Below, piece after piece: positions 1 through 8,343 of a DNA stretch of 64,000 nt; position 1 is the first letter of the stretch; every line of letters starts with the position of its first letter. This DNA comes from Sphingomonas pokkalii. Lineage in GTDB: Bacteria > Pseudomonadota > Alphaproteobacteria > Sphingomonadales > Sphingomonadaceae. Under the pieces are notes generated by a model. That model had not been told where the DNA came from. It ran no database searches and saw only the letters and a list, made by a program, of their open reading frames with translations. The translations under genes and the position numbers were made by a program. Location of the stretch: positions 2,514,840-2,578,839 of the forward strand of contig NZ_QENQ01000001.1 of the NCBI RefSeq assembly GCF_003096275.1, written 5' to 3'.

Positions 1-830
1 TCGCGATCGAGGGCAGCTTCGACGATGCCCAGGCGCTGGTGAAGGCGATGTTCAACGATGCGGACTTTTCCGGCCGCTTCCAGCTGAGCGCGGTCAATTC
101 GATCAACTGGGCCCGGCTGATGGCGCAGGTGGTCTATTATTTCTACGCCGCCGTCCGCTTGGGCGCACCGGACCGGGCCGTGGCCTTCTCCGTCCCCACC
201 GGCAATTTCGGGGACGTCTTCGCCGGCTATGTCGCGGCGCGCATGGGCCTGCCCATCGCCAAGCTGGTCGTCGCGACCAACGTCAACGACATCCTCCACC
301 GTGCGCTGTCGGCCGGCGATTATTCGGCGGGCACCGTCACGCCCACCGCCGCACCGTCGATGGACATCCAGGTCAGCTCGAACTTCGAACGCCTGCTGTT
401 CGATCTCGCCGGCGGGTCCGTCGCCGATCAGATGCGCGGCTTCGAATCGACCCGCGCGATGCAGCTCACCAACATGCAGCGCGAAGGCGCGGCCAAGCTG
501 TTCACCAGCGACGCGATCGATGCCGACGGCATGAACGAAGCGATGCGCTGGGCCTGTGCAGAGGCGGGCCAGGTGATCGATCCGCACACCGCGATCGGCC
601 TCGCCGCCGCCCAGCGCGCCGGCTTGGCCGCAGACGTACCGGTCGTCACGCTCGCAACCGCGCATCCCGCCAAGTTCCGCGACGCGGTCGAACGCGCCAC
701 CGGCGTCCGTCCGCAGGTGCCCGGCCGCATCGGCGACCTGTTCGAACGCCAGGAGCGGTACGACACGCTGCCTGCCACCTTCGACGCGATCACCGGCTAC
801 ATCGCCGAGCGCGCACACGCCCGGCCGTGA
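1..830 (+). CDS. thrC: Threonine synthase, C-terminal part (cut by window edge)
   Basis: PLP enzyme that converts O-phosphohomoserine to threonine in the cytosol, the last step of threonine synthesis. The reading frame is open from base 3 (IEGSFDDAQALVKAMF), so the GTG at 39 is internal and the true start lies upstream of the window. The visible 275 or so residues contain the PLP-phosphate-binding stretch SVPTGNFGDVFAGY and the typical C-terminal half of the bacterial ThrC family. The stop TGA overlaps the GTG start of the next gene, which implies translational coupling. The identification is firm; only the N-terminal part with the PLP lysine is missing. Confidence 0.95.
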   Translation, partial: AIEGSFDDAQALVKAMFNDADFSGRFQLSAVNSINWARLMAQVVYYFYAAVRLGAPDRAVAFSVPTGNFGDVFAGYVAARMGLPIAKLVVATNVNDILHRALSAGDYSAGTVTPTAAPSMDIQVSSNFERLLFDLAGGSVADQMRGFESTRAMQLTNMQREGAAKLFTSDAIDADGMNEAMRWACAEAGQVIDPHTAIGLAAAQRAGLAADVPVVTLATAHPAKFRDAVERATGVRPQVPGRIGDLFERQERYDTLPATFDAITGYIAERAHARP

Positions 831-1696
831 AACTCGTCACCCTCACCGGCGCGCCCTGGGCGGACTATGGGCTGATCGATTCGGGCCATGGCCGCAAGCT
901 CGAACGCTATGGCGCCTATCGCTTCATTCGCCCCGAGCCCCAGGCCTTGTGGGCGCCCGCCTCGGCCGACTGGGACGCCCATGCCGAATTCGTCCCCGGC
1001 TCCGACGAGGATGGCGGCGGCCGCTGGGAATATCTGAAGCCGGTGCCCCGCGAAGGCTGGCCGCTGGCGTGGCGCGAGGTGCGCTTCACCGCCCAGACCA
1101 CGCCCTTCCGCCACCTCGGCTTCTTCCCGGACATGGCGCCGGTCTGGGAGTGGATGCGCGGCCGCGTCGACGGCATGGACGCGCCGGAGTGCATGAACCT
1201 GTTCGGCTATACCGGGGTCGGCTCGCTGGCGCTGGCGGCGGCGGGCGCCAAGGTGACGCATGTCGACGCCTCGAAGAAATCGGTGATGGAGGGCAAGGCC
1301 AACGCCGTGCTCTCCGGCATGGCCGACAAGCCGATCCGCTGGATGATCGACGACGCGATGAAATTCACCGCGCGCGAGGTGCGCCGCGGGCGGCGCTATG
1401 ACGGCATCATCCTCGATCCCCCAAAATGGGGCCGCGGGCCCAATGGCGAGGTGTGGAAGCTGGAGGAAGGCCTGCCGTCGCTGATCGACGACGTGGCCAA
1501 GCTGCTCGACGAGAACTCGCGCTTTCTGTTCCTCACCGTGTACGCGGTGCGCATGTCGGCGCTGGCGATCGGCGAACTGGTCCGCCAGGCGATGGCGGAC
1601 AAGGGCGGCACGGTCGAGGCCGGCGAGCTGACGGTGCGCGAGGAAGCGCGCGGGCTGGAACTGCCGACCGCGATTTTTGCGCGGTGGTCGCGCTAG
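827..1696 (+). CDS. Class I SAM-dependent methyltransferase (RlmI-like)
   Basis: A 289-residue Rossmann-fold methyltransferase. The SAM-binding motif I is NLFGYTGVGSLALAAAGA (around residue 125) and the motif IV-like segment is DPPKWGRGP (around residue 200). Proteins of this type are annotated as 23S rRNA (cytosine-C5) methyltransferases related to RlmI. This one lacks an N-terminal PUA domain, so the rRNA target is inference. The GTG start overlaps the thrC stop in a GTGA. Downstream comes a converging gene on the other strand. Confidence 0.8.
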   Translation: MKLVTLTGAPWADYGLIDSGHGRKLERYGAYRFIRPEPQALWAPASADWDAHAEFVPGSDEDGGGRWEYLKPVPREGWPLAWREVRFTAQTTPFRHLGFFPDMAPVWEWMRGRVDGMDAPECMNLFGYTGVGSLALAAAGAKVTHVDASKKSVMEGKANAVLSGMADKPIRWMIDDAMKFTAREVRRGRRYDGIILDPPKWGRGPNGEVWKLEEGLPSLIDDVAKLLDENSRFLFLTVYAVRMSALAIGELVRQAMADKGGTVEAGELTVREEARGLELPTAIFARWSR

Positions 1697-1730
1697 CCTT
1701 GGACGCCGGCAAGGGCCCGCGCACACCCTT

Positions 1731-2075
1731 TCACTTCGCGCGCTTGCCCGCCTGATAGGCCCTTCGCACCGACGCAGGCATGCGCTGTGCCAGCAGAATG
1801 GCGGCGGCGCCCGGGCAATGGCGTTTGCTCGCCAGGTGCGCGTCGAACCTGGTCTGCGGGTTCAGTGGATCATAGGCTCGACAAAAGACGCTCGCAGCTT
1901 GCGCTACTCGAGCAGCAAGCGCAGCCCTTCCGGCCTCCGTTTCAAGCGCCAGATCGCCATAGCCGACCGCCATGCGAAGCGGCGTAGCTTCCCGCGCGTG
2001 CGGCGTAGCTTCCCGCGCGTGCGGCGTGGCGCACGCCGACAGGAGCGCGGCGCAGGGGAGCACCAGCAACTTCAT
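1731..2075 (-). CDS. UrcA family protein, secreted or lipoprotein-like
   Basis: A 114-residue small exported protein. The N-terminus (MKLLVLPCAALLSACATP) reads as a lipoprotein or short signal sequence with a possible lipobox LLSAC. The body holds the UrcA pattern: a VGYGDLALETEAGRAAL segment, a conserved Cys (VFCRAY) and a second Cys near the C-terminus (KRHCPGAA). UrcA proteins are common in sphingomonads and their function is unknown. Just after the signal the repeat ATPHARE occurs twice, from a 21-bp DNA duplication. A GGAG-type ribosome site precedes the ATG at 2075. Confidence 0.7.
   Translation of the reverse strand: MKLLVLPCAALLSACATPHAREATPHAREATPLRMAVGYGDLALETEAGRAALAARVAQAASVFCRAYDPLNPQTRFDAHLASKRHCPGAAAILLAQRMPASVRRAYQAGKRAK
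1980..2021. repeat. Two-copy 21-bp tandem repeat inside a coding region
   Basis: The unit CGGCGTAGCTTCCCGCGCGTG occurs as two adjacent copies (1980-2000 and 2001-2021), followed by a partial third. It adds seven residues per copy in frame to the UrcA-like protein just after its signal sequence, so copy-number change would not break the gene. Confidence 0.85.
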
Positions 2076-2181
2076 CGTTTCTCTCCAGATTTAAAGAGCG
2101 GGATACCGCCGTCGCGACGCGCGCGGACCTCCCTCGGCGGAGCGGCGGCGGCCGATGCACGTCGCCACCCCCGGCAGGATT

Positions 2182-2712
2182 TCAGGGCACGCGCTTGAAG
2201 TGGAACTCGCGGACGAAAGGCGCGCCGCTAGCATCCACCGCAGCGGCCGACTCGGTCATCTCGCATCCATCGGCGGAGACGACATAGACCCGAACCGAGC
2301 CCAGCATCTGCTTCTTGGCCAGCCCCATCACCAGCACGTTCGGCGCCGGCGAGCGGAAGGCGGCGCTATCCGCCTCGGACAGGTCCCCCTCGCCGGGAGC
2401 GGCGGCGCCGTCGCGGCGATAGCGCACCGCCATGTGGCGGACACTGCCGTCGGGCGCGGTGATGTCGACGGTCGTTCGCCATTGGTCCGCGCCGACCGGC
2501 TCGAATGTGAAGCGAACCCGCTTGGGCGGCGGACCGTACTTCTCCGGCATGCGGGTGAGGTCGAGCTCCCATGCCCCGACGAACGGCGACGAGGCCGCTG
2601 CCGCGCCTGCAAACACGGGCTCGTCGGGACGAGGTACTGCACTTGCCGTCATGGCGAGGAGGACGGTCACTGCCGCACCGGCAAGGATGGGATGCGTAAA
2701 GGACGGTCGCAT
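2182..2712 (-). CDS. Hypothetical secreted protein
   Basis: A 176-residue protein with a clear Sec signal peptide (positive MRPSFTHP, hydrophobic LAGAAVTVLLAMTASA, likely cut near AVPRP). The mature part has FVGAWELDLTRMPEKYGPPP near its start, then alternating beta-type segments (RVRFTFEP, WRTTVDI, HMAVRYR, VRVYVVSADGCEM). It resembles small periplasmic lipocalin-like proteins of unknown function (GxWxLD motif near the N-terminus). A strong ribosome site (GAGGAG) precedes the ATG at 2712. No enzyme motif is seen and I do not assign a function. Confidence 0.65.
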   Translation of the reverse strand: MRPSFTHPILAGAAVTVLLAMTASAVPRPDEPVFAGAAAASSPFVGAWELDLTRMPEKYGPPPKRVRFTFEPVGADQWRTTVDITAPDGSVRHMAVRYRRDGAAAPGEGDLSEADSAAFRSPAPNVLVMGLAKKQMLGSVRVYVVSADGCEMTESAAAVDASGAPFVREFHFKRVP

Positions 2713-2730
2713 GGCTTCTTCTCCTCAAGT

Positions 2731-2752
2731 ACCGGGATCAGCCCCGGTTTTT
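2731..2752 (+). terminator. Intrinsic terminator-like hairpin, + orientation
   Basis: Stem ACCGGG/CCCGGT with a six-base loop followed by TTTTT. The T-run points to the + strand although the genes on both sides run on the - strand. It would end antisense transcription, or it may be fortuitous. Confidence 0.45.
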
Positions 2753-2865
2753 GTCGCGATCACGTGTCGCGTCACGGCACCGCGCGGGCGCACGGTCTGG
2801 GTTTCCGGGACGGTGCGCCCCGGAAAGGTCTCAGCGACAGAAGTCGTGCGTGCGGTCGTGGGCGC

Positions 2866-3504
2866 TTACCGCGCCTGCGCTAGCCCGCTTGACAGCTGGC
2901 TATGCCACCGCGCGACGACCGCGATCGTGGCTAGTTCGATGGCGAGTACCGCGCCTTGCAGCACCACCTGCCGCCCATCGAGGAACAGCGCCGCCATGAA
3001 CAGGATCAGGGTGGCGGTCGCGGCAAGGCAGATGCTGCCCCAGCGCGTTGCACCGGCCCAGTCGCGCTCCAGCGTAAGCCAGCCTACGCGCAGATGACCG
3101 AGCCCGATCATCACCTGCAGCATGGCCAGTGCCGGAATCGCGGCTTGGTAGACGCTCGGCAGCAGGTCCTGTCTGGGGCTGCGTTCCAGTAGCGCGCCGG
3201 CCAGCCCGTGCTGGTCCGGGTAGAGATAGGGCAGGCCAAACAGCGCACAGCCGATCTGCAGCGCTGCCATCGGCAGCACCATGCCGAGCACCAGTGCGTA
3301 GCTGGTGAGGAGGAAATGCCCCTGCTCGCTTGTAAACATCGCACGCCACGCCGCTGTAAGGCAGCCGAACGCGAAGGGCAGCGCCTCCCCGGCCGCCGCC
3401 GCGGCCTCGAGTTCCGCCTCCATGGCCGACGCCCAATCGGCATGACGTTCACCGAGGCAGGCTCTCGCCAGCCGCAGCAGGGCCCGAGCAACGAAGAGGG
3501 TCAT
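2866..3504 (-). CDS. Hypothetical multi-pass membrane protein paired with PadR
   Basis: A 212-residue integral membrane protein. It starts MTLFVARALLRLARACLGE, has an amphipathic N-terminal part with WASAMEAELEA, and then four or so hydrophobic segments (LLTSYALVLGMVLPMAAL; AAIPALAMLQVMIGL; SICLAATATLILFMAALF; VLAIELATIAVVA). The start at 3504 is chosen because its ATG overlaps the PadR stop (ATGA), which shows coupling. A longer open frame upstream runs through padR and is ignored. PadR-plus-membrane-protein pairs are common; the regulator usually represses its partner. Function unknown. Confidence 0.75.
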   Translation of the reverse strand: MTLFVARALLRLARACLGERHADWASAMEAELEAAAAAGEALPFAFGCLTAAWRAMFTSEQGHFLLTSYALVLGMVLPMAALQIGCALFGLPYLYPDQHGLAGALLERSPRQDLLPSVYQAAIPALAMLQVMIGLGHLRVGWLTLERDWAGATRWGSICLAATATLILFMAALFLDGRQVVLQGAVLAIELATIAVVARWHSQLSSGLAQAR

Positions 3505-3803
3505 GCGAGTGCTCCCTTGAACGGCCGATCGGCGATGGTGTCGGCAAGCTCCCGCGCCACCGCGTAGCCGGCCGCCGTCAATCGGTAGGCATGGCGGGCG
3601 GGCCGTCCCGGCTGCGCAGGCTCGCGCCACTCGGCCTCTACGAGCCCCTGTTCGGTCATCCGCATCAGCAGCGGATAAAGGGTACCGGACAACAGTCCGG
3701 TCGCCTTCATCAGCTCATAGCCATGCCGCCAGACATCGCGTTCCTCCGCAAGGACCTGCAGGAGAAGGCGCATCTGCTTCGAGGGTTGCCGCTTCCGAAC
3801 CAT
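3501..3803 (-). CDS. PadR family transcriptional regulator
   Basis: A 100-residue winged-helix DNA-binding protein of the PadR family. The segment HGYELMKATGLLSGTLYPLL carries the recognition helix with the family signature SGTLYPLLMRMTEQGLVE, then the wing (RPARHAYRLTAAG). It is short and lacks a large C-terminal dimerisation domain, as in PadR subfamily 2. It is the first gene of a two-gene operon with the membrane protein and probably controls it. The ligand is unknown. Confidence 0.9.
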   Translation of the reverse strand: MVRKRQPSKQMRLLLQVLAEERDVWRHGYELMKATGLLSGTLYPLLMRMTEQGLVEAEWREPAQPGRPARHAYRLTAAGYAVARELADTIADRPFKGALA

Positions 3804-4174
3804 GAGCCTAATACAACATATGTAGATTTAAGAGTCAAGCGGAGGGTCTGCTGGGCGGCATTCCTTGAACGAGCTCAATTCGTATCCCATATGTTCTTAC
3901 CGGCAGGAGACCTGCCCATCGCTCTTTGAACGTGCTGGAAACATGCGCACGAGAATGCACCGTGCGCATTCGCGTGTGAACTTAGCGAATCGCGCACGGG
4001 TGTGAACTTTGGCAACTTAGCGAGGTCGAAACCGTGCGGCGCGTGCGCCTCGACGCCCGCCGTCATCCCCGGCAAAAGCGGCGGTCGCCGTTGCAACTCG
4101 AACCGGCATGGCGGACGGATCCCGTTTCCCCCGGGATGACAATTTCGACGATTGGAAAGGGAAAACGCCAGCCC
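3804..4174. other. Intergenic region with a degenerate dispersed repeat
   Basis: No convincing gene. It contains the upstream region of padR (AT-rich around 3810-3835) and two copies of the word GTGAACTT near 3977 and 4000. From 4061 to 4140 it holds a GTCATCCC-type inverted repeat, listed separately. Confidence 0.5.
4061..4140. repeat. REP-like inverted pair (GTCATCCC type)
   Basis: The arms CGTCATCCCCGG (4061-4072) and CCGGGATGAC (4131-4140) face each other and flank about 58 bases. The same kind of paired repeat occurs near 9951 and 56310. This copy is degenerate. It resembles the dispersed GTCATTCCCGCG repeats common in sphingomonad genomes. Confidence 0.6.
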
Positions 4175-4786
4175 TCAGCCGGCGAGCACGCCCAGCCGCA
4201 CCAGCTCGGCGCGGAACGCCTCGGCGCCGGTGAACACCACGCCGTGGATGCCCTGCGCCCGCGCCGCTTCGACATTCACCGGCAGATCGTCGACGAACAC
4301 CGCGTCCGGGCCCTGCAGCCCGAATCGCTCCAGCGCGAGCGTATAGATGGCGGGATCGGGCTTGGTCAGCTTCTCGTCGCCCGAGACGACGATGTCCTGG
4401 AAGCGGCCGAACAGCCAGTCGACCTGCGGCATCCAGGCCCGCCAGAATTCGCCGGAGAAGTTGGTGATGCCGTATAGCGGCACGCCCGCCGAATCGAGTT
4501 CCTCGACCAGCGCCGCCATGCCGGGGATCGGCGGCCCCAGTTGCTCGCCAAAGCGCGGCCCCCACAGCGCGATCTTGTCGGCATGTTCGGGGTATAGCGC
4601 GCTCAGCTCCGCCGAGGTCTCGGCGAAGGGGCGGCCAGCGTCATGCTGGAAATGCCATTCCTTGGTGACGACCTGCGACAGAAACGCGTCGAGCGCCTGC
4701 TCGGTGTCGAACAGGCGCTCGTACAGCCGTCGCGGTTCCCAGGGGAACAGGACGTTGCCGACGTCGAAGATAACGGCGTGCGGCAC
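4175..4786 (-). CDS. HAD family hydrolase (HAD-IA, YihX-like)
   Basis: About 203 residues. Motif I is FDVGNVLFPW, the YihX-type variant of DxDx(T/V) in which the second Asp is Gly. Motif II is GITNFSGEF, motif III is the Lys in SGDEKLTKPDPAIY, and motif IV is FVDDLPVNVEAA. Members are small-molecule phosphatases of broad specificity; the substrate is not predictable. Starts at TTG 4801, GTG 4795 and GTG 4786 are all possible. I prefer 4786 because the core fold then begins at once (MPHAVIFDVGN). It lies directly downstream of rpmJ on the same strand and may be co-transcribed. Confidence 0.85.
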   Translation of the reverse strand: MPHAVIFDVGNVLFPWEPRRLYERLFDTEQALDAFLSQVVTKEWHFQHDAGRPFAETSAELSALYPEHADKIALWGPRFGEQLGPPIPGMAALVEELDSAGVPLYGITNFSGEFWRAWMPQVDWLFGRFQDIVVSGDEKLTKPDPAIYTLALERFGLQGPDAVFVDDLPVNVEAARAQGIHGVVFTGAEAFRAELVRLGVLAG

Positions 4787-4806
4787 AGTCCCCACGCGCA
4801 AAGGGC

Positions 4807-4932
4807 TTAGCCCTGGCGTGCCTTGAAACGCTTCTGCGTCTTGTTGATCACGTAGATCCGGCCACGGCGGCGGATAACGCGGTTGTCGCGGTGCCGCCCC
4901 TTGAGCGACTTCAATGAATTCACGATCTTCAT
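4807..4932 (-). CDS. rpmJ: 50S ribosomal protein L36 (bL36), Cys-less form
   Basis: A 41-residue basic ribosomal protein ([20 protein letters not shown] at the start, [12 protein letters not shown] at the end). It matches the 41-residue bL36 typical of alphaproteobacteria, which lacks the four zinc-binding residues of the classical 37-residue form. The start is fixed by the family N-terminus at ATG 4932; the longer open frame upstream is not coding. A promoter is visible at 4979-5007. Confidence 0.97.
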   Translation of the reverse strand: MKIVNSLKSLKGRHRDNRVIRRRGRIYVINKTQKRFKARQG

Positions 4933-4978
4933 GACCGATTCGCTTCTCAAATTATCTGGAATGCCGGAAAGAGGCGCC

Positions 4979-5007
4979 CGCCTATAAGCGCGGGGGCAGG
5001 AAGTCAA
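4979..5007 (-). promoter_or_regulatory. rpmJ promoter
   Basis: On the - strand the -35 box is TTGACT (5002-5007) and the -10 box TAGGCG (4979-4984), with a 17-base spacer. The rpsD promoter in this window has the identical boxes and spacing, which supports both. Confidence 0.65.
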
Positions 5008-5139
5008 GGCAAAGCCGCGCAAATGCGTCTGATCGCGCCGTTCGGGCGTTTCGACGGCGGGAAGACGGCGGAACCGACTCGACCGCATGGCGGTTGGCAG
5101 GATACAGCCGTTGCGGCCGCGAAACAGGAGTGCGTGTTC

Positions 5140-5751
5140 GTGAATCAGTATCTGCGTTTTGCCTTGCTTGCCACCCTGCCCGTGCTGGCGGCGGGATGCA
5201 CCTCCACCACCGGGCGGACGCCGATCGACGTCACCCGCTACCACCTCGGCCAGGCGATGGAGCGGACAACCGTCACCATCATGCCGATGAGCGGGGCGAT
5301 GGACGTCAGCGCCGAATATCGCGTCTATGCCGATGCCGTGCAGGCGGAGCTGAACCGGCTGGGCTATGTGCCCGCCACCAGCGATCGCCCGGCAGGCTAT
5401 ATCGCCTCGGTATCGTTCACCCGGTCGACCCGCGGGGTGATCCAGGATCGCCCCCCGGTTTCGGTCGGGCTGGGCGGCGGCAGCTTCGGCGGCGGTCGCG
5501 GCGGCGGTGTCGGCCTGGGCGGCGGCGTCTCCTTCGGGCTCGGCAAGGGCAAGCAGCATGAGATCCTGGTTTCGCAGCTCTGGGTGCAGCTCCGCCGCCG
5601 CGCCGGCGAAAGCGTGATCTGGGAAGGCCGCGCCGAAACCACCGGCGTGGGGGTGAAGGACAATCAGCCCGCCGCCACCGCCCAGCGCCTCGCCGCCGCG
5701 CTGTTCAAGGACTTTCCGGGCGAGTCCGGCATCACTATTACGGTGAAATGA
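5140..5751 (+). CDS. Putative lipoprotein, DUF4136-like
   Basis: A 203-residue lipoprotein with hydrophobic signal [15 protein letters not shown]; the lipobox is LAAGC. The start GTG 5140 is chosen because GGAG at 5127-5130 sits nine bases upstream. The mature protein has the DUF4136-like arrangement: TTVTIMP segment, [19 protein letters not shown], a Gly-rich linker (about residues 105-130, [20 protein letters not shown]) and a C-terminal [11 protein letters not shown] / [11 protein letters not shown] beta part. The family is periplasmic or envelope-anchored with unknown function. The stop overlaps the next start in ATGA. Confidence 0.75.
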   Translation: MNQYLRFALLATLPVLAAGCTSTTGRTPIDVTRYHLGQAMERTTVTIMPMSGAMDVSAEYRVYADAVQAELNRLGYVPATSDRPAGYIASVSFTRSTRGVIQDRPPVSVGLGGGSFGGGRGGGVGLGGGVSFGLGKGKQHEILVSQLWVQLRRRAGESVIWEGRAETTGVGVKDNQPAATAQRLAAALFKDFPGESGITITVK

Positions 5752-6866
5752 GCATCCAGATCAGCGCCGCCTTCGATAGCGGCAATATCCGCGTCGTCGC
5801 CATCGATGGCGATACCGTCGACCTCGAGATCGTGAAGGATCACGAGTCCGACTTCTACCAGTGGTTCCACTTCCGCGTCACCGGCGCGAAAGGAAGGGCG
5901 CTGACGCTGCGGATTCTCAACGCCGCCGGCTCGGCCTATCCGTTCGGCTGGCCGGGCTACAAGGCGCGCTGGTCGGCGGATCGCGAATCGTGGCGGATGA
6001 CCGATACCGACTATGCAGACGGCGTCCTCACCATCCGCCACACCTGCCAGATGGCGATCACCTGGTTCGCCTATTTCGCGCCCTATTCGATGGAGCGCCA
6101 CCATGATCTGGTCAGCCGCATCGCGCTGGCCGAAGGTGTGACGCACCGCCAGCTCGGCACGACGCTCGACGGCCAGCCGATCGACTGCCTCACGCTGGGC
6201 GAGGGGCCGAAGCAGGTCTGGCTCTATGCCCGTCAGCATCCCGGCGAGAGCATGGCCGAATGGTGGATGGAGGGCGCGCTGGAGTTCCTGACCGACGAAG
6301 ACAATGCCGTCGCCCGCGATCTGCGGGCCAGGGCGACCTTCCACTGCGTCCCGAACATGAACCCCGATGGTTCGCTGCGCGGCCATCTGCGCACCAATGC
6401 GGCGGGAGTGAACCTCAACCGCGAATGGCACACCCCTACGCCGGAGCGCAGCCCGGAAGTGCTGGCGGTGCGCAACGCGATGGATGAAACCGGCGTGCAC
6501 TTCGCCATGGACGTCCATGGCGACGAGGCGATCCCGGCCAATTTCCTCGCCGGATTCGAAGGCATTCCGAGCTGGACCGACGCACTCGGCGAGAAATTCT
6601 ACGAATTCGGCCGGCGGCTCGCCGCGCACACCCCCGATTTCCAGACCGAGCTCGGCTATGACAAGTCGCCCCCGGGCAGAGCGAACCTGGCCATGTCGAC
6701 CAACCAGCTGGCCGAGCGGTTCGGCGCGGTATCGATGACGCTGGAAATGCCGTTCAAGGATCATGACGCCAATGCCGATTCCGAATTCGGCTGGTCCCCG
6801 ATCCGCAGCAAGCTGCTCGCCCATGCCTGTCTGGAGACGCTGGCAAGCATGATCGACGATCTGTGA
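5748..6866 (+). CDS. M14 family zinc carboxypeptidase
   Basis: A 372-residue cytosolic-type M14 metallocarboxypeptidase with no signal peptide. An N-terminal beta-sandwich (residues 1-120, with [12 protein letters not shown]) precedes the catalytic domain. Zinc ligands are His and Glu of ARQHPGES (around 165) and His of DVHGDE (around 255). The substrate-carboxylate-binding NLNREW lies in between, and the general base region is [10 protein letters not shown] near the C-terminus. This layout matches the cytosolic carboxypeptidase-like bacterial M14 group. Substrate unknown. It overlaps its neighbours at both ends (ATGA upstream, GTGA downstream). Confidence 0.9.
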   Translation: MSIQISAAFDSGNIRVVAIDGDTVDLEIVKDHESDFYQWFHFRVTGAKGRALTLRILNAAGSAYPFGWPGYKARWSADRESWRMTDTDYADGVLTIRHTCQMAITWFAYFAPYSMERHHDLVSRIALAEGVTHRQLGTTLDGQPIDCLTLGEGPKQVWLYARQHPGESMAEWWMEGALEFLTDEDNAVARDLRARATFHCVPNMNPDGSLRGHLRTNAAGVNLNREWHTPTPERSPEVLAVRNAMDETGVHFAMDVHGDEAIPANFLAGFEGIPSWTDALGEKFYEFGRRLAAHTPDFQTELGYDKSPPGRANLAMSTNQLAERFGAVSMTLEMPFKDHDANADSEFGWSPIRSKLLAHACLETLASMIDDL

Positions 6867-7323
6867 TCGCCATCCGGGAGGGCGGGCTGGACGAGCCCCA
6901 GGTGCAGGAGCTGCTCCGGCTCCACGCCGCGGGATGCTCGCCAATTCGCCCCCCGACAGCTGCCATTTCCTCGACCTGTCCGGCCTCCAGACGCCGGACA
7001 TCAGCTTCTGGAGCGCGTGGGACCAGGAAGCGTTGCTCGGCATCGGCGCGCTCAAACAGCTGGACGCCGCGCATGGCGAGCTCAAATCGATGCGCACCGC
7101 CCCCGCCCATCTCGGCAAGGGCATCGGCGCCGCGATTTTGGACCATATCCTGACCACCGCCCGCACCCGCGGCCTCCGGCGCCTGAGCCTGGAAACCGGC
7201 ACCGCCCCGGCGTTCGAACCGGCGCTGCGGCTCTATACACGGTACGGGTTTGCGCCGTGCGCAGCCTTTGCCGACTATCGCGACGACGATCCCCACAGCC
7301 GTTTCCTCACCCGAAGGCTATAG
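6863..7323 (+). pseudogene. GNAT family N-acetyltransferase with 1-base frameshift
   Basis: A GNAT acetyltransferase broken by an apparent one-base deletion. From the GTG at 6863 (overlapping the M14 stop) the frame reads [20 protein letters not shown] and then HAAG up to about 6932. The family-typical continuation MLANSPPDSCHFLDLSGLQ resumes one base out of phase at ATG 6934. The rest contains the acetyl-CoA loop HLGKGIGAAILDH and the C-terminal RLYTRYGFAPCAAF. Restoring one base would give about 153 residues. A shorter 129-residue product from ATG 6934 could be made but would lack the first strand and helix. A sequencing error is also possible. Confidence 0.75.
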
Positions 7324-7380
7324 TCGCCCCCGCCGCGGGGGGCCGGCAGCAATGGCCTGCGCGCGCGATTCGGCGATCCG

Positions 7381-7430
7381 GGTTATTGCAACCGGAGCTG
7401 CGTGAATTACGTTATAGGTGCTGTAATCTC
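7381..7430 (+). promoter_or_regulatory. AT-rich upstream region of the RES toxin-antitoxin operon
   Basis: A locally AT-rich stretch ahead of the antitoxin gene, with the inverted words ATTAC (7406-7410) and GTAAT (7423-7427) around TATAGG. It is a plausible promoter and autoregulatory operator. No well-spaced -35 box could be set, so this is inference. Confidence 0.3.
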
Positions 7431-7449
7431 TCTGTGCTAACGAGATCGG

Positions 7450-8343
7450 ATGTCTCCAGACACCAAGACCAGGGCGCTCGCGCCGGATGCGAGCGAGATC
7501 GAAACACATCTCGTGTCGCACCTTGTGGCAGCCATCGCCGAAAGCGCGACGCCCTTGACGCAGCACGCGATCAGCAAAGACGTGCTGGTACAGGTAAAGG
7601 CGAAAACGAAGATCAAGCGCGTCAGGCCGTATTCGGGATCTGTGCGCGGGCGTGCTGGCAGCGGGAAATTTCGCTTCGTCCGAAAGGGGGAAACCGAAAG
7701 TCTGGAAAGCCCCGAGCAGATCGAGGCGCCGGACGTTTCGGCATCGGATCTTGCGCTTGCCGTGCGCAAGGCGCTTCGCGGCACGGTGGCGGAAAGCGGC
7801 GGGCAACTGGTTCTGCTCGATCCCAATGTCCTGCGCATTGCGGAGGTCGTCGACCGTGCGCTGCCATCGGCGCGCGACCATCATTCGGAAGCGACGATCG
7901 AAAAGCTGGTCGATGCGCTGGTAGAGACGCAGGATCCGGTCGCAACCATCCGCGCGCAGATCGACACGCGGAACGCCAAAGCGCGCGTCGCCTTCATGGG
8001 CAAGTTCATGACCTATTCGGCCGAAGAGGTAACCGCGGAGTCCGGCAGCCAGGCGCGCAACCGCAGCCAGACCGCCAGCCGTTGGAAGTCGGAAGGGAAG
8101 ATCTTTTCGATCCCCTGGCTGGGCCAGGAACGATTCCCTGCCTTCCAGTTCAAGGACGGCCGGCCGCTCGCGGTCATCGCGGATATCTTGCGCGCATTGC
8201 CCGACAGCATGTCCGCATGGGAGACCGCCTTCTGGTTCGTATCCACCAATGGCTGGCTCGACGGCGCAGCACCATGCGACAAGCTCGCCGACCCCAGGAT
8301 TGTCGATGCCGCACGGCTTGAAGGTGAGGCGGTTATTGGATGA
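7450..8343 (+). CDS. Long antitoxin-like protein with C-terminal ParS/MbcA-like domain
   Basis: A 297-residue protein just upstream of a RES-domain gene (ATGA overlap). The C-terminal part (about 240-297: GRPLAVIADILRALPD, then FWFVSTNGWLDGAAPCDKL) follows the MbcA/ParS/Xre toxin-binding pattern. Before it, residues 187-235 (YSAEEVTAESGSQARNRSQT, then RWKSEGKIFSIPW ... RFPAFQF) read as a MerR/Xre-like DNA-binding helix-turn-helix. The first 185 residues match nothing I recognise; they are basic around 55-80. Ordinary RES antitoxins are about 130-160 residues, so this one is unusually long. Role as antitoxin and autorepressor is inferred from context. Confidence 0.7.
   Translation: MSPDTKTRALAPDASEIETHLVSHLVAAIAESATPLTQHAISKDVLVQVKAKTKIKRVRPYSGSVRGRAGSGKFRFVRKGETESLESPEQIEAPDVSASDLALAVRKALRGTVAESGGQLVLLDPNVLRIAEVVDRALPSARDHHSEATIEKLVDALVETQDPVATIRAQIDTRNAKARVAFMGKFMTYSAEEVTAESGSQARNRSQTASRWKSEGKIFSIPWLGQERFPAFQFKDGRPLAVIADILRALPDSMSAWETAFWFVSTNGWLDGAAPCDKLADPRIVDAARLEGEAVIG

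Noticed and set aside
5461..5540. Gly-rich GGC repeat tract in the 5140 lipoprotein gene as a regulatory repeat
   Set aside because: It is an in-frame Gly-rich linker usual in envelope proteins of this type; no exact tandem unit is conserved at DNA level.
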